A stretch of 55,944 nucleotides of DNA from Burkholderiales bacterium (GTDB lineage: Bacteria; Pseudomonadota; Gammaproteobacteria; Burkholderiales; Usitatibacteraceae). Made by a program: the position numbers and the translations under genes. The stretch lies in NCBI GenBank assembly GCA_025359985.1, contig JANYDB010000031.1, positions 1 to 55,944 on the forward strand, given 5' to 3'. The first letter of the stretch is position 1; every line of letters begins with the position of its first letter. The notes beneath the pieces are model-generated. The model did not search any database, was not told the DNA's origin, and was given only the letters and a program-made list of their open reading frames with translations. Positions 1 to 8,605 of this stretch are shown in pieces.

Positions 1-2135
1 CCAGCGTGGCCGGTTCTTTAAGTACGGTTTCTACTGCGTTGAGTACAGCAAGCACCAGTGCTAGCACCGCTGTGGCCAGCGTCGCTGGTTCCTTAAGTAC
101 GGTTTCTACTGCGTTGAGCACGGCCAGCACTAGCGCTAGCACTGCAGTTGCCAGCGTGGCAGGCTCGCTCAGCACTGTTTCTACAGCGTTGAGTACGACC
201 AATTCAAACGCTATTAATGTCAGCACCAGCTTGACCGGCGTAAGTTCAGCACTCTCTACCACCGACGGTAATCTCAGCACAGTATCTACCGCACTGGGCA
301 CGGTCAGCACCAGTGCTAGCACCGCTGTGGCCAGCGTCGCTGGTTCCTTAAGTACGGTTTCTACTGCATTGAGCACGGCCAGCACTAGCGCTAGCACTGC
401 AGTTGCCAGCGTGGCCGGTTCTTTAAGTACGGTTTCTACTGCGTTGAGTACAGCAAGCACCAGTGCTAGCACCGCTGTGGCCAGCGTCGCTGGTTCCTTA
501 AGTACGGTTTCTACTGCGTTGAGTACAGCAAGCACCAGTGCTAGCACCGCTGTGGCCAGCGTCGCTGGTTCCTTAAGTACGGTTTCTACTGCGTTGAGCA
601 CGGCCAGCACCAGTGCTAGCACCGCTGTGGCCAGCGTGGCTGGTTCATTGAGTACGGTTTCTACAGCGTTGAGTACGACCAATTCAAACGCTATTAATGT
701 CAGCACCAGCGTTGTAGGGCTTAGTACCAGTTTGAGTGGCGTTAGTACCGCCTTAAGCAACACTAACTCCAGCGTTAGCACGATCAGCACGGCCCTATCG
801 ACGACCAATATTAGTGTGAGTACAGCGCTAAGCGGTACCAATTCCGCAGTCTCGACTGTTTCTACAGCGCTCAGTACCACTGACTCGAATGTGAGCAATG
901 TAAGCACTGCGCTGTCGACTACTAGCACCAACTTAAGTACGGTCTCATCGGCGCTATCAACAACTGGTATCAGTGTCTCAACTGCGCTTAGCACGACTAA
1001 TTCCGGCGTGAGTACGCTGAGCACTATCGGTAGCAACACAGCTACATCAGTAGCCAGTTTGAGCAGCGCACTCGGCAACGCCAACACCAGCTTGGGCAGC
1101 GTGAGCACAAGTTTGGGCAACGTTAGCTCATCCGTTCTCGGCATCAATACCAGCCTGATCAATGTGAGCTCATCAGTGGTGATTATTAACACCACCGTGA
1201 TTAACGTCAGCAGCTCAGTACAAAATATCAGCACCAGTTTGGGTGCGGTCAGCGCTTCTGTTTCCAGTGCGGGTGCAGGGCTTTCTACAGTCAGCACCGC
1301 GTTGACCACACTGGGCGGAACCGTTGCAGGGGTCAGCACTACCTTAAATACAACCAACACATCATTGAGTAACGTGTCGACCAGTGTCGGCGCGATCAGC
1401 ACATCTGTTGCGGGTATTGCTTCAAGTCTCGGCAATGTGAGCAGCAGCCTAGGCGGTGTCAGCTCATCGGTGACTGGGATTAATTCAACATTAACCAATG
1501 TGAGTTCATCACTAACCGGTTATGCCAGCGCCAATACATCTGCAGTTTCACAACTGGGCTCATCTCTAGCTGGACTGAGCCAAACCCAAAGCTCACAATC
1601 CACAACGGTAAGCGCATCTATTACCGAACTCAAAAAATCACTTGCGAATACAGATAGTTCTCTCACAGGTGTCTCAACCTCTTTGACGACAGTCGTTGGC
1701 TCCATCTCGCAACTGTATTCAGGACTATCGAGTTTATCCAACGAGGTTGATGCCCTGCGTAGTGAAAGCCGGCGCGGCATTGCGGCCGTTGCGGCTATCG
1801 GCGTAGTGGGCAATACGGGTTCACAACCGGGCGAAATGGCGATTGATGTTGGCGCGGCTGGCTATAAAGGCCAAGGCGCTGTGGCCACGAGCATTTCATA
1901 CACTACGCCTAATGGCATTGTGTTGAGCACCGGCATTAGTTACGCCGGCAAAGGCGCCACGCTTGTACGACTAGGCGTGGGCTTTCGTTTCAAGATTGGC
2001 GCGGTAACACCTCCCGCTGCGCTTACAGTTATACCGTCGACCGCGCCTGCGCCAGGAACAATCGTGCCGGTTGTAACCTTACTATCCAACACATCTTCAC
2101 TGTCATTGGTGGCGACACCGGGCGCATCAAGGTAG
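1..2135 (+). CDS. Trimeric autotransporter adhesin (YadA-like), 3' part, truncated by window start
   Basis: The frame is open at base 1, so the start and signal peptide lie outside. About 580 residues are Ser/Thr/Ala/Val-rich with short STxxS-type periodicity, consistent with the coiled-coil/beta-prism stalk of a trimeric autotransporter. A 25-residue unit (75 bp) recurs almost exactly at the beginning. A membrane anchor of about 75 residues follows: it starts at SRRGIAA, contains the AVATSISY and GVGFRF strands and resembles the four-strand YadA anchor, which trimerises into a 12-strand outer-membrane pore. Unusually, about 45 further residues rich in Pro/Thr/Val follow the last strand, whereas YadA-type proteins normally end at the terminal aromatic residue. 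The role, adhesion or autoagglutination at the cell surface, is inferred from the family. Downstream genes are probably dedicated partners. Confidence 0.85.
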   Translation, partial: SVAGSLSTVSTALSTASTSASTAVASVAGSLSTVSTALSTASTSASTAVASVAGSLSTVSTALSTTNSNAINVSTSLTGVSSALSTTDGNLSTVSTALGTVSTSASTAVASVAGSLSTVSTALSTASTSASTAVASVAGSLSTVSTALSTASTSASTAVASVAGSLSTVSTALSTASTSASTAVASVAGSLSTVSTALSTASTSASTAVASVAGSLSTVSTALSTTNSNAINVSTSVVGLSTSLSGVSTALSNTNSSVSTISTALSTTNISVSTALSGTNSAVSTVSTALSTTDSNVSNVSTALSTTSTNLSTVSSALSTTGISVSTALSTTNSGVSTLSTIGSNTATSVASLSSALGNANTSLGSVSTSLGNVSSSVLGINTSLINVSSSVVIINTTVINVSSSVQNISTSLGAVSASVSSAGAGLSTVSTALTTLGGTVAGVSTTLNTTNTSLSNVSTSVGAISTSVAGIASSLGNVSSSLGGVSSSVTGINSTLTNVSSSLTGYASANTSAVSQLGSSLAGLSQTQSSQSTTVSASITELKKSLANTDSSLTGVSTSLTTVVGSISQLYSGLSSLSNEVDALRSESRRGIAAVAAIGVVGNTGSQPGEMAIDVGAAGYKGQGAVATSISYTTPNGIVLSTGISYAGKGATLVRLGVGFRFKIGAVTPPAALTVIPSTAPAPGTIVPVVTLLSNTSSLSLVATPGASR
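6..677 (+). repeat. 75-bp tandem repeats in adhesin stalk
   Basis: A 75-bp unit encoding VAGSLSTVSTALST plus ASTSASTAVAS starts at 6 and 81, again at 336, 411, 486 and 561, with shortened units starting at 156 and 636. The two shortened units run into the same ALSTTNSNAINVSTS block, so a larger segment was also duplicated. Copies are near-identical at DNA level (mostly synonymous differences such as GTG/GTC for the first codon), which implies recent slippage or recombination and copy-number instability. Confidence 0.9.
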
Positions 2136-2197
2136 GTGCATCCAGTGGTGTCCGTAAACCTCATTACGTGCTCATCAATACCTGAATACCAATGTTG

Positions 2198-2222
2198 CTT
2201 TTTGGAAAACGCCGCCAAAAAG
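2198..2222. other. 8-bp inverted repeat between adhesin and DUF2827 genes
   Basis: CTTTTTGG at 2198-2205 and CCAAAAAG at 2215-2222 form an 8-bp stem with a 9-nt loop, about 35 nt before the preferred start of the next gene. No T-run follows, so a classical terminator is not supported. It could be an mRNA stability or processing element. Confidence 0.3.
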
Positions 2223-2258
2223 TAATTCTTGCGACGTATTTTAAATAACGGAAAAAAA

Positions 2259-3377
2259 GTGCGTCAATACACCATTGGAATATCGATTTATGTAAATGCC
2301 AGTGGCGACTTGGGTCTTTATGAAAATGGCCTGCGTCAAAATGTGCTTTTTCTATACAATCTTTTCAATGCCTCGCCTAACTGCAAGCGCGCGTTTTTAC
2401 TCAATCATGGCGATGGTGAGCCCGGCCCAATTCCGGAAGGGATACCTATTAATCGAAGCGATATTGTGCGTACCGCGCAAGTGGCCGATCAGCTCGATTT
2501 TGTGATTGCACTCGGCGCGGCACTTGATGAGCCCACCGCCAGCAACCTGAAGAAAAACGGCTGCAAAATTATTTGTTATAAAGGCGGAAATGGCATCGTT
2601 ATTTCAATGGAAGCCATTATTGCGCAGCCGCCACGCCAGGATGCTGAACGATATTTTGACCGCGATTTTTTTGACGCCATCTGGATGACGCCACAACATA
2701 TTCATACTTATAAATCATATTGTGAAACTATCTATCGCTGCCCGGTCTTTGAAGTGCCGCAGGTTTGGCAGTCTCTTTTTTTAGAAGCGCGCTTAAGCGG
2801 CTTACAGAAGCCGTTTGGATATCAAAGCGGCGCCGGGAAAAAGCGCATCGGCATACTTGATCCCAATATAACTGTTATGAAAACCAGCCACATGCCGATG
2901 CTGGTATGTGAGGCCGCCTATCGCCAGCGACCTGAATTATTTCAGGCTATTTACATCACCAATGCCATACAGTTTATGCAAAACGCGCACTTCAACAGTT
3001 TCGCGGCACGTTTGGAGATCGTCAAAAACAATATTGCAACCGTCGAAGAGCGCTACATAACGGCTGATTTTTTGGCAAACCACGCAGACGCGGTTGTCAC
3101 TCATCATTGGGAGAATGGACTTAATTATCTTTATTACGATGTGTTGTATGGCGGCTATCCGCTGGTACACAATTCGGAGTTTTTACGTGATGTTGGCTAC
3201 TATTATGAAAGCTTTGATGCGGATTCTGGTGGTGAGGCACTCATTCGTGCGCTAACCGAGCACGACCATAATTTACCCGCGTATCGAGCTCGCTGCGATG
3301 CGCTGCTTGCACAAGTCAACGCAGTGGCAACGCATAATATTGTGTTGCATGAGAAGCTGCTGATGGAGCTTCATTGA
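2259..3377 (+). CDS. DUF2827 family protein, putative glycosyltransferase (copy 1)
   Basis: About 372 residues. It resembles the uncharacterised DUF2827 family, whose members look like GT-B-type glycosyltransferases; the assignment rests on memory of the C-terminal signature HHWENGLNYLYYDVLYGGYP and the following HNSEFL..VGYYY..FD..SG. No signal peptide is visible, so it is probably cytoplasmic. The frame opens with TTG at 2229, but GTG at 2259 is preferred because GGAAAAAAA precedes it at ribosome-binding distance and the conserved sequence starts at once (QYTIGISIYV). It is followed by a second member with a 1-nt overlap. Placed after a Ser/Thr-rich adhesin, a role in glycosylating the adhesin is plausible but unproven. 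Confidence 0.75.
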   Translation: MRQYTIGISIYVNASGDLGLYENGLRQNVLFLYNLFNASPNCKRAFLLNHGDGEPGPIPEGIPINRSDIVRTAQVADQLDFVIALGAALDEPTASNLKKNGCKIICYKGGNGIVISMEAIIAQPPRQDAERYFDRDFFDAIWMTPQHIHTYKSYCETIYRCPVFEVPQVWQSLFLEARLSGLQKPFGYQSGAGKKRIGILDPNITVMKTSHMPMLVCEAAYRQRPELFQAIYITNAIQFMQNAHFNSFAARLEIVKNNIATVEERYITADFLANHADAVVTHHWENGLNYLYYDVLYGGYPLVHNSEFLRDVGYYYESFDADSGGEALIRALTEHDHNLPAYRARCDALLAQVNAVATHNIVLHEKLLMELH

Positions 3378-4495
3378 TGAGTCGGCAATTCAAAATTGGG
3401 CTTTCTGCAGTCGCTGCACAAGCCGATGTATTCGGCTTCATGTGGAATAACGGTATGACCCAAAATCTGGTTTATTTGGGTCTATTGCTGCAACGTCTGC
3501 GCTGTGTGGCCGAGGTCTGCATTGTGCCGATCCCTGATGATGGTCAGGTACATCAGCCCAGCCAGTTATTTGGCTTTAAACAGCTTTCGTTAAGCGCCGC
3601 AGTGACCGAGCTTGATGTGCTGATTGAAGTCGGCATGCGTATCCCGATTGGATCGGCTGAGCCATTCCAGAAGCGTGGCGGCAAGCTGGTATCTTATGTG
3701 GCGGGAAATAGTTTCGTGATGAATCTGGAAGCGATTGCCAGCAATTTGAATGATCGCGCCGAAGTGCTACTCCCGCTGGAATTTGATGCCAGCTGGATTA
3801 CGCCGCAGCACTGGCGCACCAATCGCTCCTATTCGCAATTGACCAAATCGCGCAATACTCAACAGATCAGCCAAATTTGGGATCCGATCGTGTTGAGACA
3901 GGGAATTAGCCGCATTCAACATAATTTTTTTTACAAGCGACGGTTGAAAAAAGGTTGCTCTATTGGTGTCTTCGAGCCCAATATCAATGTCGTGAAAACA
4001 TTTCATTTGCCAGTGCTAATTTGTGAAAAGCTTTATCGACAAACACCACAAGCCATTAACCATGTATTCGCATCCAACACACTGCACCTTAAAGAAAATC
4101 AGCATTTCACAGAATTTTTTGCCTCGCTTGATTTATTGAAAGCCAATGTAGTCACTTCAGAAAGTCGTTTTCCGGTCTTTGAATTATTAGGCCAGCATGT
4201 TGATACCGTCGTGGTACATCACTGGGAAAATGGTCTTAATTATCTTTACTACGATGTGCTATATGGCGGCTATCCGCTCATTCATAATTCGGAATTTTTG
4301 AAGGGGGTGGGTTACTACTATGATTCATTTGATGTTGATTCGGGTGCCGCAGCACTGAAGCTTGCATGGGAGACGCATGATGAGAACTTTGATCACTACC
4401 AAGAGCGCAGTGCTGAATTATTGTGGACGGTCAGCCCCGATAATCCCGTGTTGCAAAAACAGCATGCTGACTTGATTGAGTCTCTATTTTCATGA
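3377..4495 (+). CDS. DUF2827 family protein, putative glycosyltransferase (copy 2)
   Basis: 372 residues and clearly paralogous to the gene before it: both share FEPN/LDPNI.V.KT, the HHWENGLNYLYYDVLYGGYP block and the GYYYxSFDxDSG end. ATG at 3377 overlaps the upstream TGA (TGATG), indicating translational coupling. Sequence outside the shared blocks has diverged widely, so the two probably differ in substrate or act as a pair rather than being a fresh duplication. The stop overlaps the start of the downstream Omp85-like gene by 4 nt (ATGA). The proposed function, O-glycosylation of the neighbouring adhesin, is inferred from context only. Confidence 0.75.
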   Translation: MSRQFKIGLSAVAAQADVFGFMWNNGMTQNLVYLGLLLQRLRCVAEVCIVPIPDDGQVHQPSQLFGFKQLSLSAAVTELDVLIEVGMRIPIGSAEPFQKRGGKLVSYVAGNSFVMNLEAIASNLNDRAEVLLPLEFDASWITPQHWRTNRSYSQLTKSRNTQQISQIWDPIVLRQGISRIQHNFFYKRRLKKGCSIGVFEPNINVVKTFHLPVLICEKLYRQTPQAINHVFASNTLHLKENQHFTEFFASLDLLKANVVTSESRFPVFELLGQHVDTVVVHHWENGLNYLYYDVLYGGYPLIHNSEFLKGVGYYYDSFDVDSGAAALKLAWETHDENFDHYQERSAELLWTVSPDNPVLQKQHADLIESLFS

Positions 4496-5709
4496 TTTAT
4501 AAAAAACTCATATTTACGGTATTTTTAGCCTTGTATACGCTGATCATCCCGATCTCTTCAAGCGCAGCGCCTTTGCCCCCCAAGCCTTTAGAAAATGTAT
4601 CGGATTTCATTGCCTCCGTTAATGCGTCTGCAAACAATCCTGCCAGTGTGTCGGAAGCTCCTGTCGCGGCAGGCTTAAGTGCAGGTGGTAAAGCAGAATC
4701 AGAAATATTGCTCAGCGTATCGGTTGAGCTATCGACGGATCCAGGCAATCCCACCGGTTTTGCTGTGCGGGCAGCAAGAACAAATTGGTTTAAAACGGGC
4801 GACCTGACAGAAGCAACATTACGCATCAGCAATTTGCGTCGTGAACTGCTTGGCAAATATCAGGCGCCCACCAACCGTTGGGGATTAGACGCAATTTCAC
4901 ACGACATCAGTATCACCGATGTGAGGCAATTTATTTCTGAAACACGCACCCTGCATACATCCCAGGCCAGCTACCGCAATATGGGGAGTCGCGCTACCGC
5001 TTTGGGGCAATGGGGAGCTGGATGGGGGCTCGAAGAGTTTCGTCTTGATAGCGCTAGCGATATCGCCCCATTTTTGAAAGCATATGTGGCAAACCAAGGT
5101 ACGCATAATCATGCTGTGCCTATTTTAGGTTACTGGGTTTTTGATCGGCGGCCCAGCGAAGTAGTACTGCCACAGGGGCACATGGATCAAGCTAATCTGG
5201 AGTGGGGGACGGGCTTGGGCAGTATCGAATATATTAAGCTCGATTATTATCATGAGTCGTATTTCCTGCTGTCTCCCGTGGTGTCCGCCGGCTTTGGCCT
5301 ATCGCTTGGCCATATCAAAGGCATTGGGCGCGATTACAGCCCTTTAACCAAGCGTTATTTTGGCGGCGGCACAGGCTCTGTAAGAGGTTATGAAGCGGGG
5401 GCAATCGGGCCAGTGGATAGTAGCGGCGCGGTAACAGGCGCCAATAATAAGGCAGCCGTCACGACAGAATTGTTATGGAACGCTTTTAACATCGGGCCTA
5501 CGCCAGTTATTTTGTCAACTTTTTATGATTGGGGCCGCTACACCGCTGCAGATTTTAGCGTTACTAATGGCGCAACCGCATCCTCGTACGGCCTGGGTGT
5601 CAGTTTGCCGTTAGGATTTGGCTTGGTGCGCTTTTCATTTGCGAAACCGCAAAACAACGAGTTACGCACACAAAATTTTCAGTTTGAAGCCCGTGCAAGT
5701 TGGAAGTAG
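4492..5709 (+). CDS. Short Omp85/BamA-superfamily outer-membrane barrel protein
   Basis: 405 residues. The N-terminus is a signal peptide (LIFTVFLALYTLIIPISSSAAP). The C-terminal half carries the Omp85 hallmark, strand plus loop-6 motif YFGGGTGSVRGYE, then AAVTTELLWNAF and FYDWGRY strands, ending in the aromatic strand FEARASWK. BamA, TamA and FhaC normally have one to five POTRA domains before the barrel. Here only about 40 low-complexity residues separate the signal peptide from sequence that already looks strand-like, so no POTRA is evident. It starts 4 nt inside the previous gene, tying it to the adhesin operon. It may help insert or secrete the adhesin, or be a lipid/LPS-related barrel such as patatin-associated ones. 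The superfamily is confident, the role is not. Confidence 0.72.
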   Translation: MIYKKLIFTVFLALYTLIIPISSSAAPLPPKPLENVSDFIASVNASANNPASVSEAPVAAGLSAGGKAESEILLSVSVELSTDPGNPTGFAVRAARTNWFKTGDLTEATLRISNLRRELLGKYQAPTNRWGLDAISHDISITDVRQFISETRTLHTSQASYRNMGSRATALGQWGAGWGLEEFRLDSASDIAPFLKAYVANQGTHNHAVPILGYWVFDRRPSEVVLPQGHMDQANLEWGTGLGSIEYIKLDYYHESYFLLSPVVSAGFGLSLGHIKGIGRDYSPLTKRYFGGGTGSVRGYEAGAIGPVDSSGAVTGANNKAAVTTELLWNAFNIGPTPVILSTFYDWGRYTAADFSVTNGATASSYGLGVSLPLGFGLVRFSFAKPQNNELRTQNFQFEARASWK

Positions 5710-5748
5710 TTAGCTAGCATTAAACAAAAATCATTGAGGACATACGCT

Positions 5749-6417
5749 ATGAGTCTGCTGCGATCTGTAAATTATTTAGTGGCCCACGGCGATCCGCTGT
5801 GCAGAATAAATTTACTGGGCTCATTTTTTCTGGTTACGCAACTGCTGATGGTTGCCATCGCATCGCCAACTGCGACTGCGGCTGAAAATGCGCAATCGCT
5901 TTCACCTGCTGCCCTTGCAGCAACAGCACAGCCCCTGATCAGCCCCATCAGTACCTTCGCTCGCTCAAAAGGATTTACAAGATGTGCAGCGGAATTAGAG
6001 GGTGCAGTAAATAACTTATTACGTAACGCGGAATATTCTTTTCGGGCATTCTACGATGAGAAAAATTCTGGCAGCGGTCCATTTTCGGTTTTAGTGGATT
6101 CGCGAAAATTCAAAACCCTAGAACGGGCCATGATTAATATTACGGTATCACCCATCGCGCCTGCTCCGATAACTTCAGCAGCTTTGGCAGTTTCGATAGT
6201 TTCGGCATCAACTAGATGCAGCGTCATGTACGAGCAAACCGTTTTCCACAATCAACGTTGCGAACGCGTTCAAGCCGAGATGGCATCCCAAGCAGTGCCT
6301 ACCGCATTTAATACCATTGGCGCAGTTACGCTGGAAGTGGGCAAGAACCTTACACTGACCCTTATACCGGTAGGCAATGCGCAGTGCATCACCATCATCA
6401 AAGAGGCGGCATTTTAG
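5749..6417 (+). CDS. Secreted hypothetical protein with four cysteines, adhesin-operon member
   Basis: 222 residues from ATG 5749, chosen over the in-frame TTG at 5734 because TGAGGA at 5735-5740 is a good ribosome-binding site for the ATG. A hydrophobic stretch around residues 28-45 (FFLVTQLLMVAIA) followed by SPTATAA looks like a signal peptide with a long n-region. The mature part holds four cysteines (TRCSVMY, QRCERVQ, two others) that could form two periplasmic disulfides. No family was recognised. It starts 39 nt after the Omp85-like gene, so co-transcription is likely. A periplasmic accessory of the adhesin/barrel pair, analogous in position to TpgA-type helpers but without visible similarity, is a guess. 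Confidence 0.6.
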   Translation: MSLLRSVNYLVAHGDPLCRINLLGSFFLVTQLLMVAIASPTATAAENAQSLSPAALAATAQPLISPISTFARSKGFTRCAAELEGAVNNLLRNAEYSFRAFYDEKNSGSGPFSVLVDSRKFKTLERAMINITVSPIAPAPITSAALAVSIVSASTRCSVMYEQTVFHNQRCERVQAEMASQAVPTAFNTIGAVTLEVGKNLTLTLIPVGNAQCITIIKEAAF

Positions 6418-6497
6418 GCGTGCCGTCTGCCATTTGTAGTTTGTTATAGGGCAACCGATTTATAACGCTTAACGTTTGCACTTTGTCTTGCAACGAA

Positions 6498-6941
6498 TCA
6501 TCCCAGCCGCGCTTTTACCATACCTGACAGCTTTCCCATATCGGCTCTACCGGCCACACGCGGGCGCAAAGTATTCATAACTTTACCCATGTCCTTGGCG
6601 CTCAGTGCCCCGGTTTCTGCTATTGCCGCATCAAGCATTTGCGCGAGTTCAACATCAGACATTTGCGCGGGCATGTAAACCTGCAAAATACCGACTTCAA
6701 ACTGTTCTGTTGCAACCAGATCCATGCGGTTGCCTAAAGTATATTGCTCAATCGAATCTTTGCGTTGCTTCAACATTTTTTCGATCACATTGAGCACCAC
6801 ATCATCTGTGATCTCGATGCGTTCATCGACTTCTTTTTGCTTAAGCGCCGCCGTTAGCAAGCGAATCGCACCAAGCTTATCGCTTTCGCGCGCTTTCATT
6901 GCTGCTTTCATATCTTCATTGATGCGTTCACGTAATGTCAT
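6498..6941 (-). CDS. yqeY: YqeY/GatB-domain protein
   Basis: 147 residues. It matches the YqeY family, stand-alone relatives of the GatB C-terminal tRNA-binding domain: TLRERINEDMKAAMKARE at the N-terminus, AALKQKEVDERIE, and a C-terminal GKVMNTLRPRVAGRADMG. The frame extends upstream, but ATG at 6941 is preceded by GAGGATAAA and starts at the conserved N-terminus. It lies directly downstream of rpsU, as in many proteobacteria, separated from it by an intrinsic terminator, so it is probably read by partial read-through or its own promoter. Exact biochemical function is unknown; a link to tRNA or translation is presumed from the domain. Confidence 0.9.
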   Translation of the reverse strand: MTLRERINEDMKAAMKARESDKLGAIRLLTAALKQKEVDERIEITDDVVLNVIEKMLKQRKDSIEQYTLGNRMDLVATEQFEVGILQVYMPAQMSDVELAQMLDAAIAETGALSAKDMGKVMNTLRPRVAGRADMGKLSGMVKARLG

Positions 6942-6965
6942 TTTATCCTCGGAAAATAGCGGTCT

Positions 6966-7002
6966 TAAAATAAAAAAGGCAGAGAGCTTTCGCACTCTGC
7001 CT
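6966..7002 (-). terminator. Intrinsic terminator downstream of rpsU
   Basis: AGGCAGAG (6977-6984) pairs with CTCTGCCT (6995-7002): an 8-bp stem with a 10-nt loop. Read on the minus strand the hairpin is followed by TTTTTTATTTT. It starts 26 nt after the rpsU stop, so it ends or attenuates the rpsU transcript before yqeY. Confidence 0.8.
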
Positions 7003-7027
7003 CAAAAGAATTTTGCTCTTGCGAAAC

Positions 7028-7240
7028 TTAATAAAGCTTCGGCGGCAGCATTTGGCTGCGCAGGCGTTTGTAGCGGCGCTTCACGGCTGCGGCATGCTTG
7101 CGCTTGCGTTCAGCAGTTGGCTTTTCATAAAACTCACGGGCGCGAAGGTCGGTAAGCAAACCGGTTTTTTCTACAGCGCGTTTGAAACGGCGCAACGCGA
7201 CGTCAAACGGCTCATTTTCTTTCAGGCGAATCAATGGCAT
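7028..7240 (-). CDS. rpsU: 30S ribosomal protein S21
   Basis: 70 residues, the normal length of bS21, with the conserved [20 protein letters not shown] core and the C-terminal [16 protein letters not shown]21 joins the small subunit platform late and helps base-pairing with mRNA leaders. The ATG at 7240 gives the canonical N-terminus [11 protein letters not shown]; the longer open frame upstream is not conserved. An intrinsic terminator follows, then yqeY. tsaD lies divergently, giving the familiar tsaD/rpsU divergent pair. Confidence 0.97.
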   Translation of the reverse strand: MPLIRLKENEPFDVALRRFKRAVEKTGLLTDLRAREFYEKPTAERKRKHAAAVKRRYKRLRSQMLPPKLY

Positions 7241-7528
7241 TGCGACTACCTTTCTAGTTATGCCCACCCAATTATTTAAATAGCTTCCGTTAAGAGCGCT
7301 ATTAATCAATTGTGGGTCTGAAGTTACTTGGTGTTACCGTTGTTGTAGTAAATCGTTTTCTTGACAAAGTTTAAATAAACCATCTGGCAAGACAGAAGGC
7401 CCAATATAATAACGACTTACATGTATTTTGGCAATCTTCTTTCACCCATCCTCCGTTTATTACCTCACTATCCCGCCTCTCTTTACTAGCTTTAATCGCC
7501 GTTTAATGCACTCGCTGCTGGAACAAAC
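7241..7528. promoter_or_regulatory. Divergent rpsU/tsaD intergenic region
   Basis: 288 bp between divergent genes must carry promoters for both. A TTGACA hexamer lies at 7361-7366 on the plus strand, but no convincing -10 box follows at 16-18 nt. The rpsU side is AT-rich with TAAATA-like hexamers. No RNA gene or ORF is seen. Confidence 0.35.
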
Positions 7529-8578
7529 TTGCTCATTTTAGGTATTGAAACATCATGCGATGAAACCGGCGTTGCTTTTTACGACTCTGTGCAGGGCTTG
7601 CTTGCGCATCGCCTGCACTCACAAATTGCCATGCACGCAGCTTACGGCGGCGTCGTTCCTGAGCTGGCGTCTCGCGATCACATTCGCCGCCTTATACCTT
7701 TAATAGAAGAGGTTTGTAACGAAAGCCAACGCTCACTTTTTAATATTGATGTAATTGCCGTTACAGAGGGCCCTGGATTAGGCGGAGCGCTAATGGTGGG
7801 CAATAGTGTAGCGGCCGGGCTCGGTTTTGCATTAGGCAAGCCGGTCATTGGCATTCATCATCTGGAGGGACATTTATTGTCGCCCTTACTGGAGACACCC
7901 GATCTGCCGTTTCCGTTTATTGCACTACTCGTATCGGGCGGACATACGCAACTGATGGCGGTTGATCAAGTGGGCCAATATCGCCTTTTAGGCGAGACTG
8001 TGGATGATGCCGCCGGAGAAGCGTTCGATAAAACAGCATCATTGCTTGGCTTGCAATACCCGGGAGGGCCGGCGCTCAGCAAACTTGCAGCGCAGGGCGA
8101 TGCCAACCGATACAAGCTGCCTAGACCCATGCTGCATAGCGGCGATCTGGATTTTAGTTTCAGCGGCTTAAAAACAGCCGTCCTCACGCTCAAAACCAAG
8201 CTTCTCAGAGAACAAAGCGCAAGCACGCTGGTAGAAACCTTCCATGACCAGACCCGTGCTGATATCGCAGCCTCATTTCAATCAGCGATGGTGGATGTGC
8301 TGGTAGCAAAATCATTGTCTGCACTGAAATCCAGTGCTATGACTCGTCTAGTTGTATCCGGTGGTGTCGGCGCAAATAAGGCGCTGCGTGAAAAACTTAC
8401 GCAAGCCGTTAACCGGCAAGGTGCCCAAGTGTTTTATCCGCCCCTCGCCTTGTGTACGGATAACGGCGCCATGATTGCCTTTGCCGCCGCGCTTCGTATC
8501 AAGGCCGACCCCTCGATTCTGCATACTTATCGCCAGGACTTTAGTGTGCGGCCGCGTTGGGCTCTAGCCACAATTTAA
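7529..8578 (+). CDS. tsaD: tRNA N6-adenosine threonylcarbamoyltransferase TsaD
   Basis: 349 residues, the usual size. It transfers the threonylcarbamoyl group from TC-AMP to A37 of ANN-decoding tRNAs (t6A) with TsaB/TsaE. Seen here: the N-terminal [11 protein letters not shown], the iron/metal ligands HHLEGH (H111, H115), the SGGHTQL loop, [17 protein letters not shown] and the C-terminal CTDNGAMIA. The start is a TTG at 7529 with GGAAC upstream. No in-frame ATG lies close to the conserved N-terminus. Cytoplasmic and essential in most bacteria. Confidence 0.97.
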   Translation: MLILGIETSCDETGVAFYDSVQGLLAHRLHSQIAMHAAYGGVVPELASRDHIRRLIPLIEEVCNESQRSLFNIDVIAVTEGPGLGGALMVGNSVAAGLGFALGKPVIGIHHLEGHLLSPLLETPDLPFPFIALLVSGGHTQLMAVDQVGQYRLLGETVDDAAGEAFDKTASLLGLQYPGGPALSKLAAQGDANRYKLPRPMLHSGDLDFSFSGLKTAVLTLKTKLLREQSASTLVETFHDQTRADIAASFQSAMVDVLVAKSLSALKSSAMTRLVVSGGVGANKALREKLTQAVNRQGAQVFYPPLALCTDNGAMIAFAAALRIKADPSILHTYRQDFSVRPRWALATI

Positions 8579-8605
8579 AAATGAGTAGTTGGTCATGACT
8601 GCCGC

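Noticed and set aside
1520-2218. Minus-strand open frames opposite the adhesin anchor
   Set aside because: They lie wholly opposite a clearly coding frame, lack starts with ribosome-binding sites and have no recognisable motifs.
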